NCBI GenBank assembly: GCA_028716525.1
Contig: JAQUPQ010000031.1
Location: 1-49,454 of the forward strand
From: Terriglobia bacterium
GTDB lineage: Bacteria; Acidobacteriota; Terriglobia; JAIQFV01
Direction: 5' to 3'
DNA: 49,454 nucleotides
The stretch's first letter is position 1; each line of letters starts with the position of its first letter. A program made the position numbers and the translations under genes. The notes beneath the pieces were generated by a model. The model saw only the letters and a list, made by a program, of their open reading frames with translations. It did not search any database and was not told the DNA's origin. This document shows, one piece after another, positions 33,573-41,528 of this stretch.

Positions 33573-35756
33573 ATGAAAATACACCGTTTGATTTTTGTCC
33601 TCGTCTTGGCGTTGGGGTCGGTCAGCGTCCTGTCCGCCGACGAGGGTATGTGGATGCCGCAGCAGATCCCGCAACTGGCGGCGCGCTTGAAAGCCATGGG
33701 TTTTACGGGCGACGCCAATGCTTTTGCCGACCTCACGGGCCAACCTATGGGGGCCATCGTTTCGTTGGGCGGCTGCACCGCATCGTTTGTCTCTCCCGAT
33801 GGCTTGATCGCCACCAACCATCATTGCGTCACGGGAGGGCTGCAATTCAACTCCACGCCCCATCGCGACTTGTTGCACGACGGTTATCTGGCGAAGGCGC
33901 GTGACGAAGAGCTTTCTAACGGTCCGGGTTCCCGTGTGTTTGTGACCACCAAGGTCGCCGAAGTGACGAAAGAGATTACCGGGAATATCGATCCCAAGCT
34001 GACAGATCGCCAACGCTATGACCTGATCGAGCGGCGCATCAAGGAGCGTGTCGCTGCTTGTGAGAAGGGCGGGCTGCGTTGCAATGTCGCTTCGTTTTTC
34101 GAGGGTCTGAAATATTTTGAAATTGCGCAGCTCGAGATTAAAGACGTGCGTCTCGTCTACGCACCGGCAGAGGGGATCGGCGTGTTTGGGGGCGAGACCG
34201 ACAATTGGCGATGGCCGCGACACACCGGAGACTGGTCGTTCGTGCGCGCCTACGTTGATAAGGGAGGCAAGCCGGCCGCCTTCTCCAAAGACAATGTCCC
34301 GTATCATCCCAAGCATTGGCTCAAGGTTTCGCCTGAGGGCGCCAAGAACGGCGAATTGGTGTTTGTTGTGGGATATCCGGGAAGGACACAGCGTCATCGC
34401 ACTTATAATGAGGTCAAGGAAACCACGGAGTGGGCCTTCCCGCGTTCCATCCGGCTTTTTCAAGAACAACTCGACATTCTCGATAAAATGACTCACGACA
34501 ACAAGGCCTTGGCGATCAAAGTGGCTGGTCGCGTTCAGGGCCTGAACAATACACTGACCAACTACCGCGGCATGGAGGAAGGCCTTGTGAAGGGCGGCGT
34601 GCTGGCTGAAAAGGGAACTCAAGAGAAGGGGTTGAAGAAATGGATTGCCGCCGATCCCGTGCGCCAGAAGAAATACGGCGACATTTTTCCTGCTCTCGGC
34701 GCCCTCCAGGCGGAAGGTGAAAAGACCCGTGAACGCGATTCCGTTCTGGGAAGCGTTGCGGGGTCTTCGTCCTATTTGGGTTCCGCGCAGACTCTGTATC
34801 GACTTTCGATGGAACGACCCAAGGCCGATTTGGATCGTGATCAGGGATACCAACAGCGCGACTGGAGCCGCATTCGAGAGGCTCAGGAGCGTTTGCAACG
34901 CACCATTGATCCGACCGCCGACCGCGCACTCCTCACTTGGGCTCTCGGCATGGCGGCTGCGCTTCCTGCTGATCAACGCATCGAGCCGTTGGATAAGGTA
35001 GTGGGATTTTCGGCGGGCATGCCAAAGGACACTGCCGAAAAAGCCATTAAGGCCTACCTCGACAAGCTGTATGCCGGCAGTAAGTTGGCGGACCGCGATT
35101 TTCGCATCAGCTTGTTGGACAAGAGCACGGCCGAGCTGGTCGCAACAAACGATCCGTTCATCTCTCTGGCCGCGACATTGTATCCACTATCAGAATCGAT
35201 CCGTGAAACCGGCAAAGACCGCGCCGGGGCATACGCCCGGCTGCGACCGCGATATATGGAAGCCTTGCTGGCCAAGGCCGGCGGGCTGGTCGCACCCGAT
35301 GCCAACAGCACTCTGCGCGTCACCTATGGACAGGTGAAGGGGGTGGACTCCAGAGACGGCTTGTATTACAGAGATCACACCACGCTGCAAGGGATTGTCG
35401 AAAAGAACACCGGCACCGGCGATTTCAATGCACCGCAATACCAACTGGATGCCATCAAGAAACTGCGCGAAGGGAAGAAGACTCCCTACTTTGATGCCGC
35501 ACTCAAGGATGTCGCCGTGAACTTTCTCTCCACGGTCGACACCACCGGCGGCAATTCCGGTTCACCCACGCTGAACAGCAAAGGTGAACTCGTGGGATTG
35601 CTGTTTGACGGGACGTATGAAACCGTGGCTTCGAATTTTCTTTTTGACAAAGCCAGGACGCGGTCCATTCATGTCGACAGCCGCTACATGCTGTGGAACA
35701 TGACCGACGTTGATGGCGCCACGAATTTGCTGAAGGAAATGGGGATCGTGAAATAG
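33573..35756 (+). CDS. S46-family dipeptidyl-peptidase, DPP7-like
   Basis: S46 peptidases remove dipeptides from peptide N-termini in the periplasm. From the ATG at 33573 it has 727 residues, the usual length, with a signal peptide (MKIHRLIFVLVLALGSVSVL). The chymotrypsin-like triad is visible: His in GLIATNHHCVTGG (about 84), Asp in NWRWPRHTGDWSF, and Ser in GGNSGSP. The residue 18 positions after that Ser, which sets P1 preference (Gly in DPP7, Arg in DPP11 of Porphyromonas), is Gly here (LLFDG), predicting hydrophobic P1 residues. Cysteines in GGC and HHC could pair. It is monocistronic, with a terminator 75 bp downstream. Confidence 0.92.
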   Translation: MKIHRLIFVLVLALGSVSVLSADEGMWMPQQIPQLAARLKAMGFTGDANAFADLTGQPMGAIVSLGGCTASFVSPDGLIATNHHCVTGGLQFNSTPHRDLLHDGYLAKARDEELSNGPGSRVFVTTKVAEVTKEITGNIDPKLTDRQRYDLIERRIKERVAACEKGGLRCNVASFFEGLKYFEIAQLEIKDVRLVYAPAEGIGVFGGETDNWRWPRHTGDWSFVRAYVDKGGKPAAFSKDNVPYHPKHWLKVSPEGAKNGELVFVVGYPGRTQRHRTYNEVKETTEWAFPRSIRLFQEQLDILDKMTHDNKALAIKVAGRVQGLNNTLTNYRGMEEGLVKGGVLAEKGTQEKGLKKWIAADPVRQKKYGDIFPALGALQAEGEKTRERDSVLGSVAGSSSYLGSAQTLYRLSMERPKADLDRDQGYQQRDWSRIREAQERLQRTIDPTADRALLTWALGMAAALPADQRIEPLDKVVGFSAGMPKDTAEKAIKAYLDKLYAGSKLADRDFRISLLDKSTAELVATNDPFISLAATLYPLSESIRETGKDRAGAYARLRPRYMEALLAKAGGLVAPDANSTLRVTYGQVKGVDSRDGLYYRDHTTLQGIVEKNTGTGDFNAPQYQLDAIKKLREGKKTPYFDAALKDVAVNFLSTVDTTGGNSGSPTLNSKGELVGLLFDGTYETVASNFLFDKARTRSIHVDSRYMLWNMTDVDGATNLLKEMGIVK

Positions 35757-35765
35757 ATGGCTGGG

Positions 35766-35801
35766 GTAGCCGGGGTGCACTATTTTTGAGAACATCCCGG
35801 T
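35766..35801 (+). repeat. GGTAGC-headed hairpin repeat (imperfect copy)
   Basis: GGTAGC followed by CCGGGGTG (35771-35778) pairing with CATCCCGG (35794-35801), with one G-T wobble and a 15-nt loop. It lies just after the stop of the S46 peptidase gene and 30 bp before a second hairpin of the same family that has a T-run. Confidence 0.55.
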
Positions 35802-35830
35802 TCCTCCGCAAATTTGATTTCTGAGAGCTT

Positions 35831-35869
35831 GGTAGCCGGGAGTCCGCATTTTGGACTCCCGGTTTTTTT
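35831..35869 (+). terminator. Rho-independent terminator built from a GGTAGC-headed hairpin
   Basis: CCGGGAGTCC (35836-35845) pairs perfectly with GGACTCCCGG (35853-35862) over a 7-nt loop, and seven Ts follow (35863-35869). The GGTAGC head (35831-35836) shows it belongs to the dispersed hairpin family. It would end transcription of the S46 peptidase gene. Confidence 0.8.
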
Positions 35870-35904
35870 CTAACTCAAAGGCGTGCCTGCTGCCAGCCGA
35901 TGGG

Positions 35905-36075
35905 CAAACAAATTCCAAACTCCAAAATCCAAATAAGCTCCAAAGTCCAAGTCAATCTTCGCTCCTAATCTTCCCCGTTCAAACTCGACCACATGCCAAT
36001 GGCGTGCGAAGTGCGTTTCCGTTTGGATTTTGTGAATTGGAATTTACTTGGAATTTGGAGTTTGGAATTTATCGA
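35905..36075. repeat. Inverted repeat with AAATTCCAAACTCC arms
   Basis: AAATTCCAAACTCC (35910-35923) and its exact reverse complement GGAGTTTGGAATTT (36057-36070) flank a 133-bp core; weaker complementary motifs (CCAAAATCC, TTGGATTTT) continue inside. Each arm is itself built of short TCCAAA-type units. No transposase is encoded between the arms. It lies between the terminator and the tRNA gene. Confidence 0.7.
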
Positions 36076-36118
36076 AGATCGTCCTCTATGCCATCTCGAA
36101 ACGATCACAATGAAAGAC

Positions 36119-36195
36119 TGGTGGGCCCAGTAGGACTTGAACCTACGACCAACGGATTATGAGTCCGCCGCTCTAACCAACTGAGCTATGGGCCC
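36119..36195 (-). tRNA. tRNA with CAU anticodon, probably tRNA-Ile2 (lysidine-modified)
   Basis: The minus strand folds as a complete cloverleaf: acceptor GGGCCCA pairs with TGGGCCC, D-arm GCTC...GAGC, anticodon loop CTCATAA, T-arm GTAGG-TTCAAGT-CCTAC, and an encoded CCA at 36121-36119. The anticodon CAU allows elongator Met, initiator Met or Ile2. The first acceptor pair is G-C, so initiator is unlikely, and the TTGGTCG...TTCAAGTCC part resembles E. coli ileX, favouring Ile2, which requires TilS to convert C34 to lysidine. Confidence 0.85.
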
Positions 36196-36636
36196 GCTGA
36201 GCGGAGTACCTCAGGTCGCGGCTAGTGTAGCGGAATTTGTAGCGGTCTGCTGGCGAATTTTCTTGGCGGCGCCTTGGCTTGGGTAGCGCCGGCCATTCTT
36301 TGGGCCGGCGGCTTTTTCACGATCATCTTCACCGCGATGCATCGGGATGACGGCTACCCATCGTGGAGTGCGCCCCGACGTGTCGGGGCGCTTTGGATGG
36401 CAGCTCGCAACTCCTTGACCTCGGTCATGCCATTTCCCGCGGCTCTCTTTTCATTTCGAGAATCCAAAGCGGCGTCGCTCCTCCCGCAGGCCGGGATGGG
36501 ATTGCCGCCGCACTCCACAAAGGCGCACTCCAAAATGCACTCCAAATCACCACTCGGGCGATGCTTCGTAGTCATCGAAGATTCGAAGGCGATCGCACTC
36601 CGCGACTCTGCGGTGAGCCATCTCACTATTCGGGTT
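36196..36636. repeat. Composite repeat region: GGTAGC hairpin and GGAGTGCG...CGCTTTGG modules
   Basis: The 440-bp gene-free region holds a GGTAGC-headed hairpin (36282-36310; stem CGCCGGCC/GGCCGGCG, followed by CTTTTT), a shared ATCATCTTCA/CGATGCATCGGG stretch, and a GGAGTGCG...CGCTTTGG module with a perfect 10-bp stem GCGCCCCGAC/GTCGGGGCGC (36370-36391). An inverted second copy of the module type lies at about 36463-36540 (minus strand). A CGCAGAG-type motif occurs near 36600. Open frames through it are translations of the repeats. Confidence 0.65.
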
Positions 36637-37197
36637 TCACCGTGGCCACAGCCAGCCGAATGTCCCGGCGGTCAACAGCCCGTAAATGAGGCCATCAAAC
36701 ATGGTCAGTAAGGTCGTGCCCCAGTTGCGCTTGTACCAGATGGAATTTTGAAGCAATGCCAAGGCATAGCCGATAAACGCAGTGCAACCGGCAAAGCGGA
36801 ACACGGCCAAATAGTCTGCGCCCGCCCGCAAAGCTCGACCGGCGATATAGGCGGAAAATATACTGACGACCACCGAGTAAACAAACCACAGGGCAAGACT
36901 CGATCCCATCGTGGGTGGGCCGTTCGGAATCACGGTCATGAAGAGCACGGGGCCCGCTTTCCTTTTCTCGATGAATTCCGGGCTTTTCATGGCCTTCATG
37001 GAAGCAGGCATGGGCAATCCATAATCCCCCGGCGGGATGCTGAAACGTCGCAAAGCCTCTTGAATCTCGCTTTCTTTTTCAAGACGGCGAATATCGTTGT
37101 GGTGGAACGGCAGCACCATGTGAAAGATAGAGCTGGCGATGAACACAATCACCGCCGACAACAGGACGGGAATCCACAGTGACATAAGGGGCACCAT
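36637..37197 (-). CDS. Conserved membrane protein of unknown function
   Basis: The 186-residue protein has about four membrane segments (about 5-27, 99-119, 128-149 and 165-183). A soluble loop between the first two holds [26 protein letters not shown]. The phrase PPGDYGLP with PAS and the WYKRNW near the third segment look conserved, but I know no function. I recall similar proteins in acidobacterial genomes. The reading frame ends within a repeat-rich region. Confidence 0.6.
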   Translation of the reverse strand: MVPLMSLWIPVLLSAVIVFIASSIFHMVLPFHHNDIRRLEKESEIQEALRRFSIPPGDYGLPMPASMKAMKSPEFIEKRKAGPVLFMTVIPNGPPTMGSSLALWFVYSVVVSIFSAYIAGRALRAGADYLAVFRFAGCTAFIGYALALLQNSIWYKRNWGTTLLTMFDGLIYGLLTAGTFGWLWPR

Positions 37198-37308
37198 ACA
37201 AACCTCCTGGGTTGGAGTGAGTTGCTCGATTTGAAAGAATCAATTTCACAACGGATCGGTTTCAACATTTCGGCAAGCGAAGCCCGGGCCTTGCCAAAAT
37301 CTCTTCAC

Positions 37309-37731
37309 CTATCCGCAAGTCACCAGGACCACTGGCGAACTCTCTGAAAGGTGCGTGTTTCCTGAATTGACAAAAAGGGTGACAGAAGCTGAATAACGCT
37401 GGCCCGGCGCACCCAAACGCCACGGCTCACGAAGGGTCATGGCGCGCTGATTGGGTTGAGGCCGTATCATCTGAACCGGGGTCTTCGCGCCATCGCTGCG
37501 CTCCCAATGGTAATTGAACACAAATCCGCCCGCATGGGGCCACACGAAGTTAATCGTGGCGGTATAGAGGATGTCGATGGGGCAGCCCGGTCCTGTGTAA
37601 GCTCTCCGGTTCGCCGTCACATGAATGGGTCCGAACGGCCCGGCTTGAGCGAAGACCTGCGATGCAAATCCAATGACGATGAGCACTGTAAGTCCCAGGA
37701 TGCTGAACGCACGCAGTCCTGCCTTCAACAT
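37309..37731 (-). CDS. Small secreted protein of unknown function
   Basis: From the ATG at 37731 (ribosome-binding site AAGGGGGA) the protein has 140 residues, with a signal peptide ending near FAQA (about 29). The mature part is beta-rich: IHVTANRRAYTGPGCPIDILYTATI, then FNYHWERSDGAK, ending with SSPVVLVTCG; its two cysteines (in GPGCP and VTCG) could form a disulfide. It may be an Ig-like domain. An upstream frame extension to 37794 overlaps the preceding gene and is unlikely. 28 bp separates it from the gene at 37760. Confidence 0.6.
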   Translation of the reverse strand: MLKAGLRAFSILGLTVLIVIGFASQVFAQAGPFGPIHVTANRRAYTGPGCPIDILYTATINFVWPHAGGFVFNYHWERSDGAKTPVQMIRPQPNQRAMTLREPWRLGAPGQRYSASVTLFVNSGNTHLSESSPVVLVTCG

Positions 37732-37759
37732 GGGTCCCCCTTTTGCAATGGTGTTCGCC

Positions 37760-38176
37760 TCATCGTTGGCTGGCCTTGATGGCCTGAGGTTCATCTTCAG
37801 GATTCTCGAGCATGAAGATAACGCTCATGCTCTTCCTTTGCACAGCCCCGTTATTGTTCTTGGAATTTTCCTTGGTGGAATCGGGGCCGGCATTCCGGCT
37901 TGTGGTCTTGATCAATTTGATGCGCTCGATCTGGACTCCGAGTTTCTTTGAGATGCCCCGGACTGTCTCGTCTCTGACCGGGCCTTTGGAAGAAGTCTTT
38001 TCAAGCTCACTCAAGATAGCGGCAGCTTGGGGGGCGGTAACGAGATGTTCCGGATACACCAGAACGATATTTCCACTGTTGCTCTTCGAAGAGTTGTAGT
38101 TAATCGACGCGACCGCAATGTTGGACGCCATCGCAACCAGACCCGTGAGGACTGCAATCTTGACCACGTTTCTCAT
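37760..38176 (-). CDS. Small secreted protein of unknown function
   Basis: The 138-residue product from the ATG at 38176 has a hydrophobic N-terminus (MRNVVKIAVLTGLVAMASNI) likely to be a signal peptide. After a Ser/Asn-rich stretch it has LVYPEHLVTAPQAAAILSEL, a predicted helix, then KKLGVQIERIKLIKT and an Asn/Lys-rich low-complexity piece. No known motif. It is followed closely by the secreted-protein gene ending at 37309, suggesting co-expression. Confidence 0.55.
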   Translation of the reverse strand: MRNVVKIAVLTGLVAMASNIAVASINYNSSKSNSGNIVLVYPEHLVTAPQAAAILSELEKTSSKGPVRDETVRGISKKLGVQIERIKLIKTTSRNAGPDSTKENSKNNNGAVQRKSMSVIFMLENPEDEPQAIKASQR

Positions 38177-38310
38177 TGGGGACTCCGCCTCTCTTTCATT
38201 CCCGCTTATCTGTTGCGGCCGGGCCCCGTTCAATCAAGATAGGCCCCGCCTCGGTCTCCATCCAGCATCCCTCATTTGAAACTAAGACCTCTTAATCCAA
38301 TTCCAGGGTT

Positions 38311-38916
38311 TCAGTTGTTTGTAATATTTGATTTTGACTTGACCTGGACAAATCCGCTGATCGGATGTTGGCCATCCGATTCAAAGATGATTTTGTCTTC
38401 AGCCTCGCCGCGGGCCGTCGACGTTTGGGCTGAGGGAATGGCTTTGTTGTTTTGAAAATTCCAACGCGCATTCACGGGTCCGCCGACAGGGCCGCTGATG
38501 GAGATGGGGCAATCGGTCAATTCGGAGACTGTAGGAATACCCCGGTGACGCGAAGTGCTCCCGCTGGGCTCGCCCTTCGATGAACTGGTATAAGAGAACG
38601 TCAAATAGTAGGAGCCTTTGGGCAAAACACCGAAATCGAAATGACCCTCGCTGTCAGTGGTGCGCGCGGCCGCTTGACCCCCCGGATTTTTTCCCAATTT
38701 CACATCCGCTCCCTTGAGGGGTGCTCCGGGTTTGGGCTGATTCTCTCCAGGAGGAAAAAAGTTCTTAACGAATGGATGGGAGGGCTTGATGGACGGGGGA
38801 TGAACGGAATCATGGCCGGTTGCGGCTTCTGCGACAGCGAAAGCGCTACACAGGCACACGCAGGCGAGAACTAACGCGATGCTGACTACAGAGCAAACGA
38901 CCCTTCGTTTTGACAT
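38311..38916 (-). CDS. Secreted protein with carboxypeptidase-regulatory/SdrD-B-like domain
   Basis: The 201-residue protein has a signal peptide (MSKRRVVCSVVSIALVLACV, cleavage near VAEA). The mature part contains GAPLKGADVKLGKNPGGQAA followed by RTTDSEGHFDFGVLPKGSYYL, the pattern of a carboxypeptidase-regulatory-like/Cna-B beta sandwich (about 63-150). Such domains occur in many secreted or outer-membrane proteins. It precedes two other secreted small-protein genes on the same strand. Confidence 0.65.
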   Translation of the reverse strand: MSKRRVVCSVVSIALVLACVCLCSAFAVAEAATGHDSVHPPSIKPSHPFVKNFFPPGENQPKPGAPLKGADVKLGKNPGGQAAARTTDSEGHFDFGVLPKGSYYLTFSYTSSSKGEPSGSTSRHRGIPTVSELTDCPISISGPVGGPVNARWNFQNNKAIPSAQTSTARGEAEDKIIFESDGQHPISGFVQVKSKSNITNN

Positions 38917-39116
38917 GGAAGTTCTCCTTGTTGAACAGCAAAATTGCAGGGTGTCCGCTGCCGGGTGGACATTTCTTCCTTATTAGTAAATGGAGATAAG
39001 GTTACGGCGAAATGGTATCACAACTCATGCGGATATGTTCGAAGCAATTCAATCGAGCCAGGGTGTGAGCATTGAACAGACTCCCTTTCACCCAGGCCGT
39101 TCGTGAGGGAGTAAAT

Positions 39117-39590
39117 TCATGGTCTTCTAAACACGGCGATGGCTGTCAGCATTTTCCCGGAACGGTCGGTGGTGTTGTAGGTCACCGTCATGGCCCTGCC
39201 ATCCTCGGAAATGACGGCCGTCTCGTTGGAAACGATCTTCCCCGCCTTTTTGGCAATGCCCTTGATGGTGTGGCTGTCAACTCGGTCGTAGATGACGGTG
39301 TCGGCGTAAGGCGAGCCTTTGACGGGATACTCCTGGCCATCGAATTTGGCAGCCACGCTGACTTCCATCGAGGCATGATCGCCAGTCATAACCTTTTCGC
39401 GGATGTGGATGTGTTTGGCATCGGCTTTGATACGTACGAATTGAGATTTGGGAATCGGGGGTGGAAGTGTAGATTCTGAGAGGACCAATGTCCAAACTCC
39501 GGTGAAAGGATCTTCCGCTGCTTTCAACCTCACAGGAATAAGGAAGATTGCGATGGCGATTAGAATAAATGAAAGTCTCTGCCGCATCAT
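39117..39590 (-). CDS. Secreted lipocalin-like small protein of unknown function
   Basis: The 157-residue protein starts with a signal peptide (MMRQRLSFILIAIAIFLIPV, cleavage near LKA). The mature protein begins DPFTGVWTLVLSES and consists of predicted beta strands with alternating charged and hydrophobic residues, ending RSGKMLTAIAVFRR. The GxWxL/V start and beta-barrel-like strand pattern resemble secreted lipocalin-like proteins that are abundant in Acidobacteriota. No active-site residues are recognised. Confidence 0.6.
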   Translation of the reverse strand: MMRQRLSFILIAIAIFLIPVRLKAAEDPFTGVWTLVLSESTLPPPIPKSQFVRIKADAKHIHIREKVMTGDHASMEVSVAAKFDGQEYPVKGSPYADTVIYDRVDSHTIKGIAKKAGKIVSNETAVISEDGRAMTVTYNTTDRSGKMLTAIAVFRRP

Positions 39591-39737
39591 GTTTCAGTTC
39601 CTCTCTCAAATGGATGGGATACGGTTGATCTCCACGAGATTCTCAATCAATCATCGTTGAATCGTATCTCAATTTTCTTCAGCGTGCTATGCATTTGCCT
39701 TTCGATGAATGGTTTCCGGGCTGCTTGGCGGCGGGTG

Positions 39738-40217
39738 TCACTTTGCTCTCGCCGGCCTTCGCGGTCGTTGTTTGGCGGAAATGGATTTGATGATGAGCTT
39801 TCCGCGGGTGCGATCTTGGAGGGTGTGTCCGGATTGTTTTACCGCCACCTTCATGAGCGTCCGGACGGCCGGAGAATTCAGAACCTCAGGGCTGGTCAAC
39901 ACGACGTGGCGCACCACATTTCCGGTTCCCTGAAGTATCTTTTCGGGATCGGGGAGAGAGGCTCCCTCGAGAAAGAACAGGCTCACCCAGCGAGGATATG
40001 CCGCAATGGAGAAGATGGCATCGGAGGCCCGCTCGGTCGGACCGAATCCGATCGCCAAGGCGTTGTAGTTGTCGTAGACGAGCTGAGTCGCGCCGGGAAA
40101 GCGCGCACGCATGATCTGGAGGGCCTGAGCGGCTCGCTTTTGGATTTCCGGATCGTATTTCTTCAGAAATTCGTCAAGTTGACGTCGGGGTGAGCGCGTC
40201 TTCACTGTGTTCACCAT
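39738..40217 (-). CDS. DUF1801-family protein
   Basis: The 159-residue soluble protein has the DUF1801 (YdhG/YdeI-type) pattern: LDEFLKKYDPEIQKRAAQAL (about 14-33), FPGATQLVYDNYNALAIGFG (about 40-59), AYPRWVSLFFLEGASLPDPE (about 72-91) and VRTLMKVAVKQS near the end. Family members are small alpha/beta proteins; some have been linked to intracellular iron handling, but there is no firm function. A basic tail (SAKQRPRRPARAK) is present. Confidence 0.8.
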   Translation of the reverse strand: MVNTVKTRSPRRQLDEFLKKYDPEIQKRAAQALQIMRARFPGATQLVYDNYNALAIGFGPTERASDAIFSIAAYPRWVSLFFLEGASLPDPEKILQGTGNVVRHVVLTSPEVLNSPAVRTLMKVAVKQSGHTLQDRTRGKLIIKSISAKQRPRRPARAK

Positions 40218-40624
40218 TTCAACAGATGATGACAGAATATAGTGGTGCCTCGAGGCCCGCGGTGCAGAAACCGCACCGCGGCTACCCCAGCCATGGCGCG
40301 TCGAAAAGAGTTACTGTCTGTCACTATGTTTTATCTTCGTCAATAGTTGTACGGTCAATGGATCGACTGATTGTGCTTCAAGAATCGGCAGGAGTGCAAG
40401 TCTTCCTTCTCTTAGATTCCGGAGATTTATCAAAGGATCCTAATTGCAATTGTCTTAGCCAGCATGATATAAGGGGTCCTGGATCAAGCGGGCTTGACCC
40501 GCTGAAGTTTTACCTCCCCCACATTCTGTTCATTTCCCCCGTGCGTTTTCTTTCCGACCCATGACTGCTTTTTTGGAGCAGATCTTTTCTGAACCCACCC
40601 CCGCCGAACAATCATGGAGACGCC
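40218..40624. repeat. Gene-free region with a reverse-orientation GGTAGC hairpin
   Basis: A 9-bp perfect stem CCGCGGTGC (40257-40265) / GCACCGCGG (40273-40281) is followed by GCTACCCC, the reverse complement of the GGGGTAGC head, so this copy points to the minus strand. A second hairpin AGCGGG-cttga-CCCGCT lies near 40487. No gene or clear promoter was recognised in the 400-bp gap. Confidence 0.65.
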
Positions 40625-41236
40625 ATGCCAGTCAATGATTTTGAGGATGTGTTTACGGACGATATCAACGAGCGAATTGAGAAATTGAAGCAGCGGGCCC
40701 GACAACTGTGCGGTCCTGAAATGACGTCGGATGTAGCCGCTGAATGTCCCCCGGAGGTGGAAGAACAATTTTGGCAGCAGGTGATTGCCTATCACGAGGC
40801 CGAAGAGGCTCCTCTGTTTGATGTTCTGCTCAAGTCAGGAGTTTCCTTGCCGCCGCCTCAGCAGATGAACGATGCGCAACTCACGGTGAAGTTATGGGAA
40901 GTGATTCGTGCTATGGCCGCGTTGGGAGCCTTCCTGGAATTTACAGATCACCTCAGCGATCGAGAGCTCTATGCCAGACTTTGGAACGATGTTTTGCGCG
41001 AGCCCACCATGCTGATGCCGGAGGATCCCGCCTTTGCATGCCACATCGATATGATCGGCACGGGCAGCGAGGAGGACACGGCACTCTACTTGAAGTATTT
41101 TGCCGATGAGAACGCCCGCCGTGACTGGGCCATCCACTTTCCGGAAGAAACCATCCCGCGCCATGAGAATCTCCCTCACGATCGTGACCGTCATCTGCCC
41201 AAACCTCATGAGGAGTCGGAACTCGTGAAGCAGTGA
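40625..41236 (+). CDS. Soluble protein of unknown function
   Basis: The 203-residue, acidic, mostly helical protein has no signal peptide or membrane segment. Its middle (MNDAQLTVKLWEVIRAMAAL, about 82-101; FLEFTDHLSDRELYARLWNDVLRE broken here) and CHIDMIGTGSEEDTALYLKYFADE are distinctive. I recognise similar hypothetical proteins but no named domain or function. It lies upstream of, and in the same direction as, the sigma-factor gene. Confidence 0.65.
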   Translation: MPVNDFEDVFTDDINERIEKLKQRARQLCGPEMTSDVAAECPPEVEEQFWQQVIAYHEAEEAPLFDVLLKSGVSLPPPQQMNDAQLTVKLWEVIRAMAALGAFLEFTDHLSDRELYARLWNDVLREPTMLMPEDPAFACHIDMIGTGSEEDTALYLKYFADENARRDWAIHFPEETIPRHENLPHDRDRHLPKPHEESELVKQ

Positions 41237-41528
41237 GGTGGATTATTTCGGGGTGGGGAACTCAATTATAAGCTGACTTGCCTTCTTGGAACCCTTTCGC
41301 AAGGTTTCGCATGGAATTTTCTGAGAGGAGGCTCGGGCGGTGGTGTCTCTATCTTATCGAACCTCCAGCTTGGAATCGATAAAGGGAAGGAAAGGGCCTC
41401 ATCTCAGGAGCCGGCAAGGGATACCTTCGCTTTCATGTGAACTGGACACATCCGCAGAATTCCTACAATATTCACCTACCCTCATTCGTCTACAGTTGTG
41501 GATGAAGGATGCAGCGAGACTGGAGTGG

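Noticed and set aside
24920-36400. CRISPR array
   Set aside because: The repeats are irregularly spaced, palindromic and heterogeneous, with no regular repeat-spacer pattern and no cas genes.
36274-36711. Open frames on both strands between the tRNA and the membrane protein gene
   Set aside because: They translate GGTAGC and GGAGTGCG repeat modules; such peptides (with ECGG-type motifs) are common artefacts in repeat-rich genomes.
41288-41310. GGAACC-like -35 box as a possible ECF autoregulatory promoter before the sigma gene
   Set aside because: The sequence 16-17 bp downstream does not match an ECF -10 (CGT-type) box, so the match is likely chance.
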